Below, piece by piece: positions 1-8,296 of a stretch of 64,000 bases of DNA. The notes under the pieces were generated by a model. That model had not been told where the DNA came from and did no database searches. It saw only the letters and a list, made by a program, of their open reading frames with translations. The translations under genes were made by a program, and so were the position numbers. How positions within the stretch are numbered: position 1 is the stretch's first letter; the number at the start of each line of letters is the position of its first letter. This stretch comes from Streptomyces shenzhenensis. Lineage in GTDB: Bacteria; Actinomycetota; Actinomycetes; Streptomycetales; Streptomycetaceae. The stretch lies in contig NZ_PENI01000003.1 in NCBI RefSeq assembly GCF_003688995.1, forward strand, positions 186,001-250,000, in the 5' to 3' direction.

Positions 1-164
1 GTTTTCTGGGTCTCGCCGTCCTCGGTGTGTTCGCCGTCCGGGTCTTCCTGGAGGCGCGGCGTCTGGGGCGGCAGGTCGAGGACTCCGCGCGCCGGATCAA
101 CCGGGCGGCGGAGGAACTGGAGCGGGCGGCGGCGAGCGCGGCGCACGCCGTCGACGCGCTGTGA
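1..164 (+). CDS. C-terminal part of a small membrane-anchored hypothetical protein (5' end outside window)
   Basis: Only the last 53 codons are present, in the frame that ends with TGA at 162-164. The visible part starts with a hydrophobic stretch (FLGLAVLGVFAVRVFL) followed by a charged, Ala-rich helix that looks coiled-coil (RRLGRQVEDSARRINRAAEE), so this is probably a single-span protein with a cytoplasmic helical tail. It lies just upstream of tatA, where actinobacteria usually carry a short uncharacterised gene between pafBC and tatA. I assign no function. The reading frame is well supported by its codon bias. Confidence 0.6.
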   Translation, partial: FLGLAVLGVFAVRVFLEARRLGRQVEDSARRINRAAEELERAAASAAHAVDAL

Positions 165-308
165 GTTCCCCGGTGAACAGTTGTGATCGCATGACCGGAA
201 GCGCTATGTGTCACTTCGCCCTGTCACACGGCCGGTTTTGCCGGGTACGCTGCTGCTCGCGGTGCGAAGAACGAGGCCCGTACCGCGGACCGGGAGTACG
301 CACGGGGA

Positions 309-339
309 TTGCCTCACGTTCACCCCTGAGCGTTACGAT
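309..339 (+). promoter_or_regulatory. Possible tatA promoter
   Basis: A TTGCCT at 309-314 and a TACGAT at 334-339, 19 bp apart, resemble -35 and -10 elements of the main vegetative sigma factor and lie about 85 bp before the tatA start. The spacing is slightly long. Nothing else in the 165-424 gap looks like a gene. Confidence 0.3.
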
Positions 340-424
340 CGCTGTTATGCGGTCGCTCGGACGCACATGTCCGAATGATCCGACAGCAACCCACCCAGCC
401 GCCTCGGTGAGAAGGTAAAGACTT

Positions 425-715
425 ATGTTCGGAAGGCTCGGAGCCCCCGAGATCATTCTCATCCTCGTCGTCATCGTCCTGCTGTTCGGCGCGAAGAAGC
501 TTCCGGACATGGCCCGCTCCCTCGGGAAGTCGGCCCGCATCCTCAAGAGCGAGGCCAAGGCGATGAAGGAGGACGGCGGCAACAACACCGCCGCGTCCGC
601 CCAGGCACCCAGCTCCGACGAGCAGTCCTCGGCCCAGCGCACCATCCAGGCTGCCCCCGGCGACGTGACCAGCTCGCGGCCGGTCGCCGAGCCGTCGGAC
701 TCCACCAAGCGCTGA
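425..715 (+). CDS. tatA: Sec-independent protein translocase subunit TatA
   Basis: TatA forms the pore-like oligomer of the twin-arginine system, which exports folded proteins across the plasma membrane. The 96-residue product has the family layout: a short N-terminus, one membrane helix (about residues 8-23, [14 protein letters not shown]), the [11 protein letters not shown] hinge and amphipathic helix, then a polar Ser/Ala-rich tail. The ATG is preceded by GAGAAGG. tatC follows 47 bp downstream on the same strand, so the two are probably one operon; tatB is not in the window. Two gene products in this window carry plausible export signals, and the 58.7 kb glycosidase-like protein has a twin-arginine motif, so it is a candidate substrate. 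Confidence 0.95.
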   Translation: MFGRLGAPEIILILVVIVLLFGAKKLPDMARSLGKSARILKSEAKAMKEDGGNNTAASAQAPSSDEQSSAQRTIQAAPGDVTSSRPVAEPSDSTKR

Positions 716-762
716 CGCAGGGCCGGAAACTCCCGGCCTGCCGCACGAGATGAGGACGTGGG

Positions 763-1713
763 TTGCCCAAGCCTGCCCGCAAGAAGGAGAAGGATCCCGA
801 GGGGCGGATGCCCCTTGCGGATCATCTTCGTGAGCTGCGCAACCGGCTCGCGAAGGCGATTCTGGCCATCGTCGTCGTCACGGTCGTCGCCGCCTTCTTC
901 TACAACGACATCATCAACTTCCTGACCAAGCCGATCCTCGATTCGGTCGGCTGCGCGAAGACCTTCGAGGAACTGGCGAGGTCGAGCGACAACGCCCAGC
1001 AGTGCGCGCGGATCACCATCAACGGTCTCCTCGCCCCGTTCACGCTGGCCCTCCAGGTCTCCTTGATGGCGGGCGTCGTGTTCGCCTCGCCGATCTGGCT
1101 CTTCCAGCTGTGGGCGTTCGTCGCGCCCGGTCTGCACCGGCACGAGAAGAAGTACGCCTACGCGTTCGTCGCCAGCGGCGTCCCGCTGTTCCTCGGCGGC
1201 GGGTACTTCGCGTACCGGGTGCTGCCCACCACGGCGACCGTGCTGATGGAATTCACGCCGAGCGGCGTCGACAACCTGCTGCCGCTGGACGACCTGCTGC
1301 AGCTCGTCACCCGCATGGTGGTCGTCTTCGGTCTCTCCTTCGAGCTGCCGCTGCTGCTGATCATGCTCAATCTGACCGGCGCGCTCAGCGGCAAGCGCAT
1401 GCTCGGCTGGTGGCGAGCCATGATCATGGGCATCACGGTCTTCGCGGCCGTGGCCACGCCCAGCACCGACCCCATCTCCATGCTGTCGCTCGCCGGACCG
1501 ATCTGCGTGCTGTACTTCGCCGCCGTCGCCTTCTCGCTGCTCAACGACCGGCGCAGGCAACGCCGCGATGCCGCGGGCCCCGCCGACGACGAGGCCTCCG
1601 ACCTGGACCTGACCCCCGAGGACATCGGCGAGGTCGAGACGGTCTCCGCCACCCGGGCACTGCCCGAGCAGGCGAACACGGACCGGGTCAACGGCTACGA
1701 CGACGTGACCTGA
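763..1713 (+). CDS. tatC: Sec-independent protein translocase subunit TatC
   Basis: TatC is the receptor of the Tat pathway and recognises twin-arginine signal peptides. The N-terminal region carries the conserved MPLADHLRELRNRL segment, followed by six hydrophobic spans (first at about residues 33-50) and the FGLSFELPLLL region of the later helices. At 316 residues it is longer than typical bacterial TatC (~250) because of a charged C-terminal tail after the last span (RRRQRRDAAG onwards), which is usual in Streptomyces. The start chosen is TTG at 763, with GAGG about seven bases upstream; the overlapping GTG at 758 is out of frame. It lies between tatA and helY. Confidence 0.94.
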   Translation: MPKPARKKEKDPEGRMPLADHLRELRNRLAKAILAIVVVTVVAAFFYNDIINFLTKPILDSVGCAKTFEELARSSDNAQQCARITINGLLAPFTLALQVSLMAGVVFASPIWLFQLWAFVAPGLHRHEKKYAYAFVASGVPLFLGGGYFAYRVLPTTATVLMEFTPSGVDNLLPLDDLLQLVTRMVVVFGLSFELPLLLIMLNLTGALSGKRMLGWWRAMIMGITVFAAVATPSTDPISMLSLAGPICVLYFAAVAFSLLNDRRRQRRDAAGPADDEASDLDLTPEDIGEVETVSATRALPEQANTDRVNGYDDVT

Positions 1714-1864
1714 CCGCCCGCGCCCCACGACCGGTGAGGTGCCCGCACCCGTACAGGGCGCGGGCATCCGCGGCTGCGGGCCCTTTGGCGCGCCGGGCGT
1801 ACATCACGCGTTCCGGATAATGATCGTCCTGTTGTCAGTGCGGCCCGGTACGCTCGAAAGCACG

Positions 1865-4672
1865 ATGACAGAGGACCTCTCACCTGCCGAGCGGTACGCG
1901 GCAGCCCGCAGGCGGGCAGCCGAGCAGGCCACCGCGCTCGCGTCCTTCCGCGAGATGTACGACTTCGGCCTCGACCCCTTCCAGATCGAGGCCTGCCAGG
2001 CGCTGGAGGCCGGGAAGGGCGTGCTGGTGGCCGCCCCCACCGGCTCCGGGAAGACGATCGTGGGCGAGTTCGCCGTCCACCTCGCTCTGCTCCAGGGCAA
2101 GAAGTGCTTCTACACGACACCCATCAAGGCGCTGTCGAACCAGAAGTACGCCGACCTGTGCCGCCGCTACGGCGCGGACAAGGTGGGCCTCCTCACCGGC
2201 GACAACAGCGTCAACTCCGACGCCCCGGTGGTCGTGATGACCACCGAGGTGCTGCGGAACATGCTGTACGCGGGCTCCCGGACGCTGCTCGGCCTCGGCC
2301 ATGTGGTCATGGACGAGGTGCACTACCTCTCCGACCGCTTCCGCGGCGCGGTGTGGGAGGAGGTCATCATCCACCTGCCCGAGTCCGTCACCCTCGTCTC
2401 GCTCTCGGCGACCGTGTCCAACGCGGAGGAGTTCGGCGACTGGCTGGACACCGTGCGCGGTGACACCGAGGTGATCGTCTCCGAGCACCGGCCCGTGCCG
2501 CTGTTCCAGCACGTGCTCGCCGGGCGCCGGATGTACGACCTGTTCGAGGAGGGCGACGGCCACAAGAGGGCGGTCAACCCCGACCTCGTCCGGCTCTCCA
2601 GGACGGAGGCCAGCCGGCCCTCCTACCAGGACCGCAGACGCGGCCGTGCGATGCGCGAGGCGGACCGCGAGCGTGAGCGGCGGCAGCGGTCCCGGGTGTG
2701 GACGCCGGGCCGCCCCGAGGTCATCGAACGGCTCGACTCCGAGGGCCTGCTGCCCGCCATCACCTTCATCTTCAGCCGGGCCGCCTGCGAGGCCGCCGTC
2801 CAGCAGTGCCTGCACGCGGGGCTGCGGCTCAACGACGACGAGGCCCGGCAGCGGGTGCGCGAACTCGTGGAGGAGCGCACCGCCTCCATCCCCCGCGAGG
2901 ACCTGCACGTCCTCGGCTACTACGAGTGGCTCGAGGGCCTGGAGCGGGGCATCGCCGCCCATCACGCGGGCATGCTCCCGACCTTCAAGGAGGTCGTCGA
3001 GGAACTGTTCGTGCGGGGCCTGGTGAAGGCCGTCTTCGCCACCGAGACCCTCGCGCTCGGCATCAACATGCCGGCGCGCTCGGTCGTGCTGGAGAAGCTC
3101 GTCAAATGGAACGGCGAGCAGCACGCCGACATCACGCCCGGCGAGTACACCCAGCTCACCGGGCGGGCGGGCCGCCGCGGCATCGATGTCGAGGGCCACG
3201 CGGTGGTGCTGTGGCAGCGCGGCACGAGCCCCGAGCACCTCGCCGGCCTGGCGGGCACCCGTACCTATCCGCTGCGCTCCAGCTTCAAGCCGTCGTACAA
3301 CATGGCGGTCAACCTGGTCGAGCAGTTCGGCAGGCACCGTTCGCGCGAACTGCTGGAGACCTCCTTCGCACAGTTCCAGGCGGACCGGTCGGTCGTCGGG
3401 ATCTCCCGGCAGGTGCAGCGCAACGAGGAGGGTCTCGACGGCTACAAGGAGTCCATGACCTGCCACCTCGGCGACTTCGACGAGTACGCGCGCCTGCGCC
3501 GCGAACTGAAGGACCGGGAGACCGAACTGGCCCGGCAGGGCGTGGCCCAGCGGCGCGCCGAGGCCGCCGTCGCCCTGGAGAAGCTCCGGCCCGGCGACAT
3601 CATCCATGTGCCCACCGGCAAGTACGCGGGGCTGGCCCTGGTGCTCGACCCCGGCCTGCCCGCCGGGCGTTCCAACGGCCACCGCGGCTTCGAGTACCAC
3701 GACGGGCCGCGTCCCCTCGTCCTCACGGTCGAGCGGCAGGTCAAGCGGCTGGCGTCGATCGACTTCCCGGTGCCGGTCGAACCGCTGGAGCGGATGCGCA
3801 TCCCGAAGACGTTCAACCCGCGCTCGCCGCAGTCCCGTCGCGACCTCGCCTCCGCGCTGCGCAGCAAGGCCGGGCACATCCCGCCGGAGCGGCACCGCAA
3901 GAAGCGGGCGCAGGCCGCCGACGACCGGGAGATCGCCCGGCTGCGCACCGCGATCCGCGCGCATCCCTGCCACGGTTGCAACGACCGTGAGGACCACGCC
4001 CGTTGGGCCGAGCGCTACCACCGGCTGCTGCGGGACACCTCGCAGCTGGAGCGGCGTATCGAGGGGCGTACGAACACGATCGCGCGGACCTTCGACCGGA
4101 TCGTGGCGCTGCTGACCGAACTCGACTACCTGCGCGGCGACGAGGTCACCGAGCACGGCAAGCGGCTCGCGCGGCTGTACGGCGAACTCGACCTGCTGGC
4201 CAGCGAGTGTCTGCGTGAGCAGGTCTGGGAGGGGCTGGGGCCCGCCGAACTCGCCGCCTGCGTCTCGGCGTTGGTGTACGAGGCGCGGGTCGGTGACGAC
4301 GCGCTGGCGCCGCGGGTACCGTCGGGCCGGGCGAAGGCCGCGCTCGGTGAGATGGTCCGGATCTGGGGTCGGCTCGACGGTCTGGAGGAGGAGTTCCGGA
4401 TCACCCAGACCGAGGGGGTGGGGCAGCGCGAGCCCGATCTGGGCTTTGCCTGGGCCGCGTACATGTGGGCCTCCGGTACGGGGCTTGACGAGGTGCTGCG
4501 CGAGGCGGAGATGCCGGCGGGGGACTTTGTGCGGTGGTGCAAGCAGGTCATCGATGTGCTGGGGCAGATCTCGGCGGCGGCTCATGCGGAGGGGTCGACC
4601 GTGGCCCAGAGTGCGCGTAAGGCGGTGGATCAGTTGCTGCGGGGGGTGGTGGCGTACTCGTCGGTGGGGTGA
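1865..4672 (+). CDS. helY: Ski2/Mtr4-like DEAD/DEAH-box helicase HelY
   Basis: This is a 935-residue superfamily 2 helicase of the Ski2-like group, expected to unwind RNA or DNA in the cytoplasm using ATP. Visible motifs in order: Walker A APTGSGKT (residue ~56), the TTPIKALSNQK Ia region, the DEVH box, SATVSN (motif III), TETLALGINMPAR, and motif VI TGRAGRRGID (~440), followed by a long C-terminal DSHCT-type domain. The frame is open further upstream to 1739, but ATG 1865 gives the usual MTEDLSP-type start; a TACGCT -10-like hexamer at 1849-1854 would give a very short leader. The same tatA-tatC-helY order occurs in mycobacteria, where this gene is named helY. Substrate is unknown. Confidence 0.92.
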   Translation: MTEDLSPAERYAAARRRAAEQATALASFREMYDFGLDPFQIEACQALEAGKGVLVAAPTGSGKTIVGEFAVHLALLQGKKCFYTTPIKALSNQKYADLCRRYGADKVGLLTGDNSVNSDAPVVVMTTEVLRNMLYAGSRTLLGLGHVVMDEVHYLSDRFRGAVWEEVIIHLPESVTLVSLSATVSNAEEFGDWLDTVRGDTEVIVSEHRPVPLFQHVLAGRRMYDLFEEGDGHKRAVNPDLVRLSRTEASRPSYQDRRRGRAMREADRERERRQRSRVWTPGRPEVIERLDSEGLLPAITFIFSRAACEAAVQQCLHAGLRLNDDEARQRVRELVEERTASIPREDLHVLGYYEWLEGLERGIAAHHAGMLPTFKEVVEELFVRGLVKAVFATETLALGINMPARSVVLEKLVKWNGEQHADITPGEYTQLTGRAGRRGIDVEGHAVVLWQRGTSPEHLAGLAGTRTYPLRSSFKPSYNMAVNLVEQFGRHRSRELLETSFAQFQADRSVVGISRQVQRNEEGLDGYKESMTCHLGDFDEYARLRRELKDRETELARQGVAQRRAEAAVALEKLRPGDIIHVPTGKYAGLALVLDPGLPAGRSNGHRGFEYHDGPRPLVLTVERQVKRLASIDFPVPVEPLERMRIPKTFNPRSPQSRRDLASALRSKAGHIPPERHRKKRAQAADDREIARLRTAIRAHPCHGCNDREDHARWAERYHRLLRDTSQLERRIEGRTNTIARTFDRIVALLTELDYLRGDEVTEHGKRLARLYGELDLLASECLREQVWEGLGPAELAACVSALVYEARVGDDALAPRVPSGRAKAALGEMVRIWGRLDGLEEEFRITQTEGVGQREPDLGFAWAAYMWASGTGLDEVLREAEMPAGDFVRWCKQVIDVLGQISAAAHAEGSTVAQSARKAVDQLLRGVVAYSSVG

Positions 4673-4692
4673 CGTTGGCTGTTCGGCGGTTT

Positions 4693-4712
4693 GCGCAGTT
4701 CCCCGCGCCCCT
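4693..4712 (+). repeat. Dispersed Streptomyces repeat, copy 1
   Basis: This 20-base GC-rich word is present again, identical, at 41174-41193, and with two changes at 22321-22339. All three copies lie in intergenic DNA next to gene ends. I know this word as a frequent interspersed element in Streptomyces genomes; its role is unknown. Confidence 0.6.
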
Positions 4713-6414
4713 ATGTTTGGGTGATCGTTGTGGGGTGGGTGCGGGGTGGTGGGTTGTTTGCGTAGGTGCGCCAGCTTCTGTAGTGGGTGATGTCCTCCGT
4801 GTCTGTCAGGGCTGCTGGTTCGCAGAGGAAGCCGGGGGCTCTTGTGCCGTCTGCCAGTTCCAGTGAGCCCAGGGTCATCGGGCGGGGGAGGGTGGTCAGC
4901 AGGCGGCCCAGGCCCTCCGCGGGCAGGCGCCAGATCTCCGTCTCGATCGGGGCGCCGCCCTCTCCGACGTGCACCAGGCCCGGCTTGGGCGGGGTCGTGC
5001 GCAGGGCGTGCAGGCGGTAGACGGGGGCCGTCGTGGTCGTCCGGTCCAGCCGGGCGCCCAGGGCCAGCAGCTGGGGGTTGAGCGGCTGGCCGGTCAGGTG
5101 CGCGCCCACCACCGCGAGCCGGGTCTCGGGTTGCAGCAGGGCGGCGATCCGGGCCAGCCGGTCGTCGGTGAAGGCGGGGCCGATCAGCATCACGCCGAAC
5201 GGGAGGCCGTTCACCTCGCCCGCCGGGACGGCGACCGCGGCCTGGTCGAAGAGGTTCGTGGAGTTGGTGAAGCGGCCCAGCCGGGCGTTCGCGCCCAGCG
5301 GGTCGGCGGCCACCTCGGCGAGCGTGGGGTGGCCGGGCGTGGTGGGCAGCAGCAGCGCGTCCGCGTCGGCCAGCTTGGCGCGGGCGCGTTCCCGCAGCGC
5401 CGCCAGCCGGTCCTGGTCGGCGAAGAGCCGGTGGGCGGGGATGTCACGGGCACGGGTGATGATGCCGGCGACGGTGGGGTCGAGGGCCGCGGTCGTCCCG
5501 GGGTCGCCGGTTGAGAGCAACTTGTCGACAAAGCCGCCCACCGCGGTGTAGCGCTCGGCGACGAACGCGCCCTCATACAGCATCGCCGCCGCCGCGGTGA
5601 AGGGGCCCAGGTCGATCTCGCGTACCGTGGCGCCCGCCTCGGCCAGCTGCGCCACCGCCGCCTCGTACGCCTGGGCCCAGCCCGGGTCCAGCTCGCCGAG
5701 CCGGTCCGGGGCCGCCACCGCGACCCGCCAGGGGCCCGGGGTCCGCTGAGGCAGCGCCGGCAGTTCCCGGCCGGGCGGTGCCGCCATGAACGCCAGTGCC
5801 TGCTCCGCCTCCGGCAGGGTGCGCGCGAAGACGGTCACGCAGTCGAGCGAGGCGCAGGCCGGGACCACGCCCCGGGTCGGCACCAGGCCGCGGGTCGGCT
5901 TGAGGCCCACGATGCCGTTGAAGGCCGCCGGGACCCGGCCCGAGCCGGCGGTGTCCGTGCCCAGCGCGAGATCGACGACGCCGAGCGCCACGGCCACCGC
6001 GGATCCGGAGCTGGAGCCGCCGCTGACCCGCTGCGGATCGTGCGCGCCGCGCACCGCTCCGTACGGGGAACGGGTGCCGACCAGCCCCGTCGCGAACTGG
6101 TCGAGGTTGGTGGTGCCGAGGACCAGCGCGCCGGCCGCGCGCAGCCGGGCGACGGCCGGGGCGTCGGCCTCGGGGGCATAGGCGTAGGCGGGGCAGCCCG
6201 CGGTGGTGGGCAGGCCGCGCACATCGATGTTGCCCTTGACGGCGAGCAGCCGCCCGGCGAGCGGGAGCCGTTCCCCGGCGGCCACGCGGGCGTCGAGCGT
6301 CCGGGCCTCCGCCTCGGCCTCCTCCTGCGGGCGCAGACCGATCCAGATCTCGGGGCGGTCGACGGCTTCGATCCGGGCGTACGCGGCGCGCACCCGGGAC
6401 ACGGTGCTGGACAT
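4711..6414 (-). CDS. atzF: Allophanate hydrolase (AtzF/DUR2 type)
   Basis: The 567-residue enzyme hydrolyses allophanate to ammonia and CO2, the last step of ATP-dependent urea or guanidine breakdown. The N-terminal two thirds is an amidase-signature domain with its catalytic Lys in LLAVKGNID, the Ser-rich loop SGGSSSGSA and the nucleophile loop GTDTAGSGR; the C-terminal ~110 residues match the allophanate hydrolase C-terminal domain (HVGEGG...PIETEIWRLP...GFLCEP). ATG 6414 was chosen, with GAGGAGC five bases upstream on the minus strand, although the frame stays open further upstream. It is the last gene of a leftward operon starting at 8100. Its partner carboxylase is deleted, so its physiological supply of allophanate is unclear. 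Confidence 0.9.
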   Translation of the reverse strand: MSSTVSRVRAAYARIEAVDRPEIWIGLRPQEEAEAEARTLDARVAAGERLPLAGRLLAVKGNIDVRGLPTTAGCPAYAYAPEADAPAVARLRAAGALVLGTTNLDQFATGLVGTRSPYGAVRGAHDPQRVSGGSSSGSAVAVALGVVDLALGTDTAGSGRVPAAFNGIVGLKPTRGLVPTRGVVPACASLDCVTVFARTLPEAEQALAFMAAPPGRELPALPQRTPGPWRVAVAAPDRLGELDPGWAQAYEAAVAQLAEAGATVREIDLGPFTAAAAMLYEGAFVAERYTAVGGFVDKLLSTGDPGTTAALDPTVAGIITRARDIPAHRLFADQDRLAALRERARAKLADADALLLPTTPGHPTLAEVAADPLGANARLGRFTNSTNLFDQAAVAVPAGEVNGLPFGVMLIGPAFTDDRLARIAALLQPETRLAVVGAHLTGQPLNPQLLALGARLDRTTTTAPVYRLHALRTTPPKPGLVHVGEGGAPIETEIWRLPAEGLGRLLTTLPRPMTLGSLELADGTRAPGFLCEPAALTDTEDITHYRSWRTYANNPPPRTHPTTITQT

Positions 6415-6668
6415 GCGAGCTCCTCGACTCTCAGTGTGCGTCCGGCGCGGGGGGCCGGCACGAGCAGGGCGGTGCCCGGCTCGACCAGGTCGCCGGGGCG
6501 CGCCGGGACCTCGGTGTGCGCCCGCGCCGGTGTCCTTGGCCGCCCTCAGCACCAGGTCGGCGTCGAGGTACGACTCCTTCGCGGGGCCGGGCCGAGCGCG
6601 CGGGCGGTGCGGATGATCCGGACGGCGATCTCGCCGCGGTCGGCGACCAGCAGCGTGCCGAAGGTCAT
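6415..6668 (-). pseudogene. Deletion remnant of a urea/guanidine carboxylase gene
   Basis: Reading leftward from ATG 6668-6666 gives MTFGTLLVADRGEIAVRII then RTARALG, the N-terminus of a biotin carboxylase domain (usual VANRGEIA). After ~27 codons the frame breaks, and another frame gives ESYLDADLVLRAAKDTGA, a second conserved biotin-carboxylase segment that normally precedes IHPGYGFL. A third frame then gives a segment (EVPARPGDLVEPGTALLV) resembling the extreme C-terminus of such enzymes, ending at the Shine-Dalgarno of atzF. Around 1,200 codons are thus reduced to about 85 in three pieces. The ATGA overlap with the gene upstream shows the original translational coupling survives. The third piece is the least certain. 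Confidence 0.65.
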
Positions 6669-7279
6669 GCGGTGTCCGCCCCGGTGATCGTCATCCGGAC
6701 GGCGGTCGGCTCGAAGCCGTTGCAGGGGTTGTTGATCTGGGGGCAGTTGGAGACGAGCACGAGGACGTCGCGTGCGGCCCGCAGGGTCAGGGTGCGGCCG
6801 GGGGCGGACAGGCCGTCGACGATGCCGAGCGTGCCGTCCTTCTCGACCGGCACGTTCATGTACCAGTTGATGTTGGAGACCAGGTCCCGTTTGCCCAGGC
6901 CGTACCGGGCGCCCTCGGCGAGGAAGTTGTCCACGCAGGCGTGCTGCGACCAGGTGTGGTGGCCGTAGCGCAGGGTGTTCGACTCCTTGGAGCAGGCCCC
7001 GCCGATGGTGTCGTGCCGTCCGACCTCGTCGGCGACGACCGTCATCAGCGGGGTGTGCTCGTTGGAGAGCAGCACGCTGCCGGTGGTGAGGAAGATTCCG
7101 CCCTGCGCGTGCAGGGTGTCGGGCGCGCTGTAGCGGACGGACGTGTCCTTCGCGTCGTACACCAGGAAGTCGACGGCCTGGTTGCCGTGCAGATCGGTGA
7201 GGGTGAGTGTCGCGCCCGCGGGGACCACGGACGACCAGGCGGCGCGGGCCGGCACGGTCTCGGAGTGTGTCGTCGTCAT
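6665..7279 (-). CDS. DUF1989 urea/guanidine-carboxylase-associated protein (second of pair)
   Basis: The 204-residue product belongs to the urea amidolyase-associated (DUF1989) family. Members found with urea carboxylases were later shown in other bacteria to be subunits of carboxyguanidine deiminase, which converts carboxyguanidine to allophanate. Visible family features are the HGNQAVDFLVYD segment near residue 31, TGSVLLSNEHTPLM, VGRHDTIGGACS and the ending VLVSNCPQINNPCNGFEPT with conserved Cys and Asn. ATG 7279 overlaps the stop of the upstream paralogue by four bases (ATGA), and its own stop overlaps the ATG of the carboxylase remnant in the same way. Function as a deiminase subunit is inferred from family and context. 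Confidence 0.85.
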   Translation of the reverse strand: MTTTHSETVPARAAWSSVVPAGATLTLTDLHGNQAVDFLVYDAKDTSVRYSAPDTLHAQGGIFLTTGSVLLSNEHTPLMTVVADEVGRHDTIGGACSKESNTLRYGHHTWSQHACVDNFLAEGARYGLGKRDLVSNINWYMNVPVEKDGTLGIVDGLSAPGRTLTLRAARDVLVLVSNCPQINNPCNGFEPTAVRMTITGADTA

Positions 7280-8100
7280 GCGAGCCCCCTCGCGGCGAGG
7301 AATTCGGCGGTGTTCAGGAAGGCGCGGCGGCCCTCGGGGGTGGCCTCCCACAGCGGGTCTCCGGGTGTGGTCGGCGTGGCGCGCCAGGCCAGGACCTCCA
7401 GCGGGGTGCTGATGTACGCATGCCGGGGGTCGGCCGGGTGCGGCACATTGGCGAGGAGCACGGTCAGGTCCTGTTCGGCGCGGAGGGTGACGCTGCCGCC
7501 GGGGCCGGCCGAGCCGGTGAAGTCAAGGGAGCCGTCGTCGCGGACCTGGACGCCCTGGAAGAACGACAGCGACGGCGGCAGGTCGCGCGGTCCCAGGCCG
7601 TTCTTGGCGGCGGCCAGCTTGAACAGTTCACGGCCGGCCGGGGAGGGGGACTGCGGGCTGCCGTCGCCGTAGCGGGCGGTGTTCCGTACGAGGGTGGAGG
7701 TGCCGCACAGCGCGTCGTGCCGGCCGGAGGTGTCGGCGACGACGCTCGCCAGCACCCGGCCCTGGTCGGACAGGAGCAGCCGCCCCTCGCCCAGGTAGGC
7801 GTTCCACTGGACCTTGACCGTGTCGGCGACGTTCAGCCGTTCCCACGGCCGGTCGGCGACATACAGCAGCAGATGCGCGCAGGCGTCGCCGTGCGGGTCC
7901 GTCAGGCGCAGTTCGGTGCCGCGGGCCAGGACCCGGTGTGTGTAGTTGCCGCCCGCGACGGTCTCCGCCCACACCAGGTGGCCCGCCTCGCAGGGCGGCG
8001 CGGGCCAGTCGCCTGCCGGTACGACGGGCATGGCCGTCACGCGGGTCCCCTCCTGGGCGCGCGCATGGTCGCGGGCTCCGTGTGTGGTCGCTGTCGCCAT
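7276..8100 (-). CDS. DUF1989 urea/guanidine-carboxylase-associated protein (first of pair)
   Basis: A 274-residue paralogue of the next gene, first in the leftward operon. It carries the family segments LTDPHGDACAHLLLY, GRLLLSDQGRVL, SGRHDALCGTST and VLLANVPHPADPRHAY. The pair is expected to form a heteromeric deiminase acting between a carboxylase and allophanate hydrolase; here the carboxylase is destroyed. Start ATG 8100 has GGAGGTG upstream. The operon is probably controlled by the TetR protein encoded divergently at 8297, through the palindrome 43 bp upstream of the start. Confidence 0.82.
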   Translation of the reverse strand: MATATTHGARDHARAQEGTRVTAMPVVPAGDWPAPPCEAGHLVWAETVAGGNYTHRVLARGTELRLTDPHGDACAHLLLYVADRPWERLNVADTVKVQWNAYLGEGRLLLSDQGRVLASVVADTSGRHDALCGTSTLVRNTARYGDGSPQSPSPAGRELFKLAAAKNGLGPRDLPPSLSFFQGVQVRDDGSLDFTGSAGPGGSVTLRAEQDLTVLLANVPHPADPRHAYISTPLEVLAWRATPTTPGDPLWEATPEGRRAFLNTAEFLAARGLA

Positions 8101-8142
8101 TCGGGCACCTCCGGCTCCACCGTCATCTCTGTCGCCACCGAC

Positions 8143-8164
8143 ATTTCTGTCGCCCGACAGAAAT
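8143..8164. promoter_or_regulatory. Perfect 22-bp palindrome, likely TetR operator
   Basis: The arms ATTTCTGTCG and CGACAGAAAT are separated by two bases and are perfectly complementary. A partial third arm, ATCTCTGTCG, lies 18 bp away at 8125-8134. The site sits between the divergent DUF1989 operon (start 8100) and the TetR gene (start 8297), the usual place for an autoregulated TetR operator. It is also conspicuously AT-richer than the surroundings. Confidence 0.75.
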
Positions 8165-8296
8165 TAGGCCCGCTCCGGGTCCCGCCCATTGCGGAGCCGT
8201 TGCCGCTCGGTTACCGACCTCTCACGGCCGGCGCGGCCCTCCGGCGCCTGCGTCGGCGGAGATCGTCCGCAGGGGGTGTTGTGCGAGGATCGGGCC

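Noticed and set aside
1880..4585. 901-codon open frame antisense to helY, and similar long antisense frames at 211-1767, 25887-28625 and 44709-48458
   Set aside because: They mirror real genes whose third positions are nearly all G/C; in GC-rich DNA this keeps the opposite frames open. Composition is unlike protein and no family features appear.
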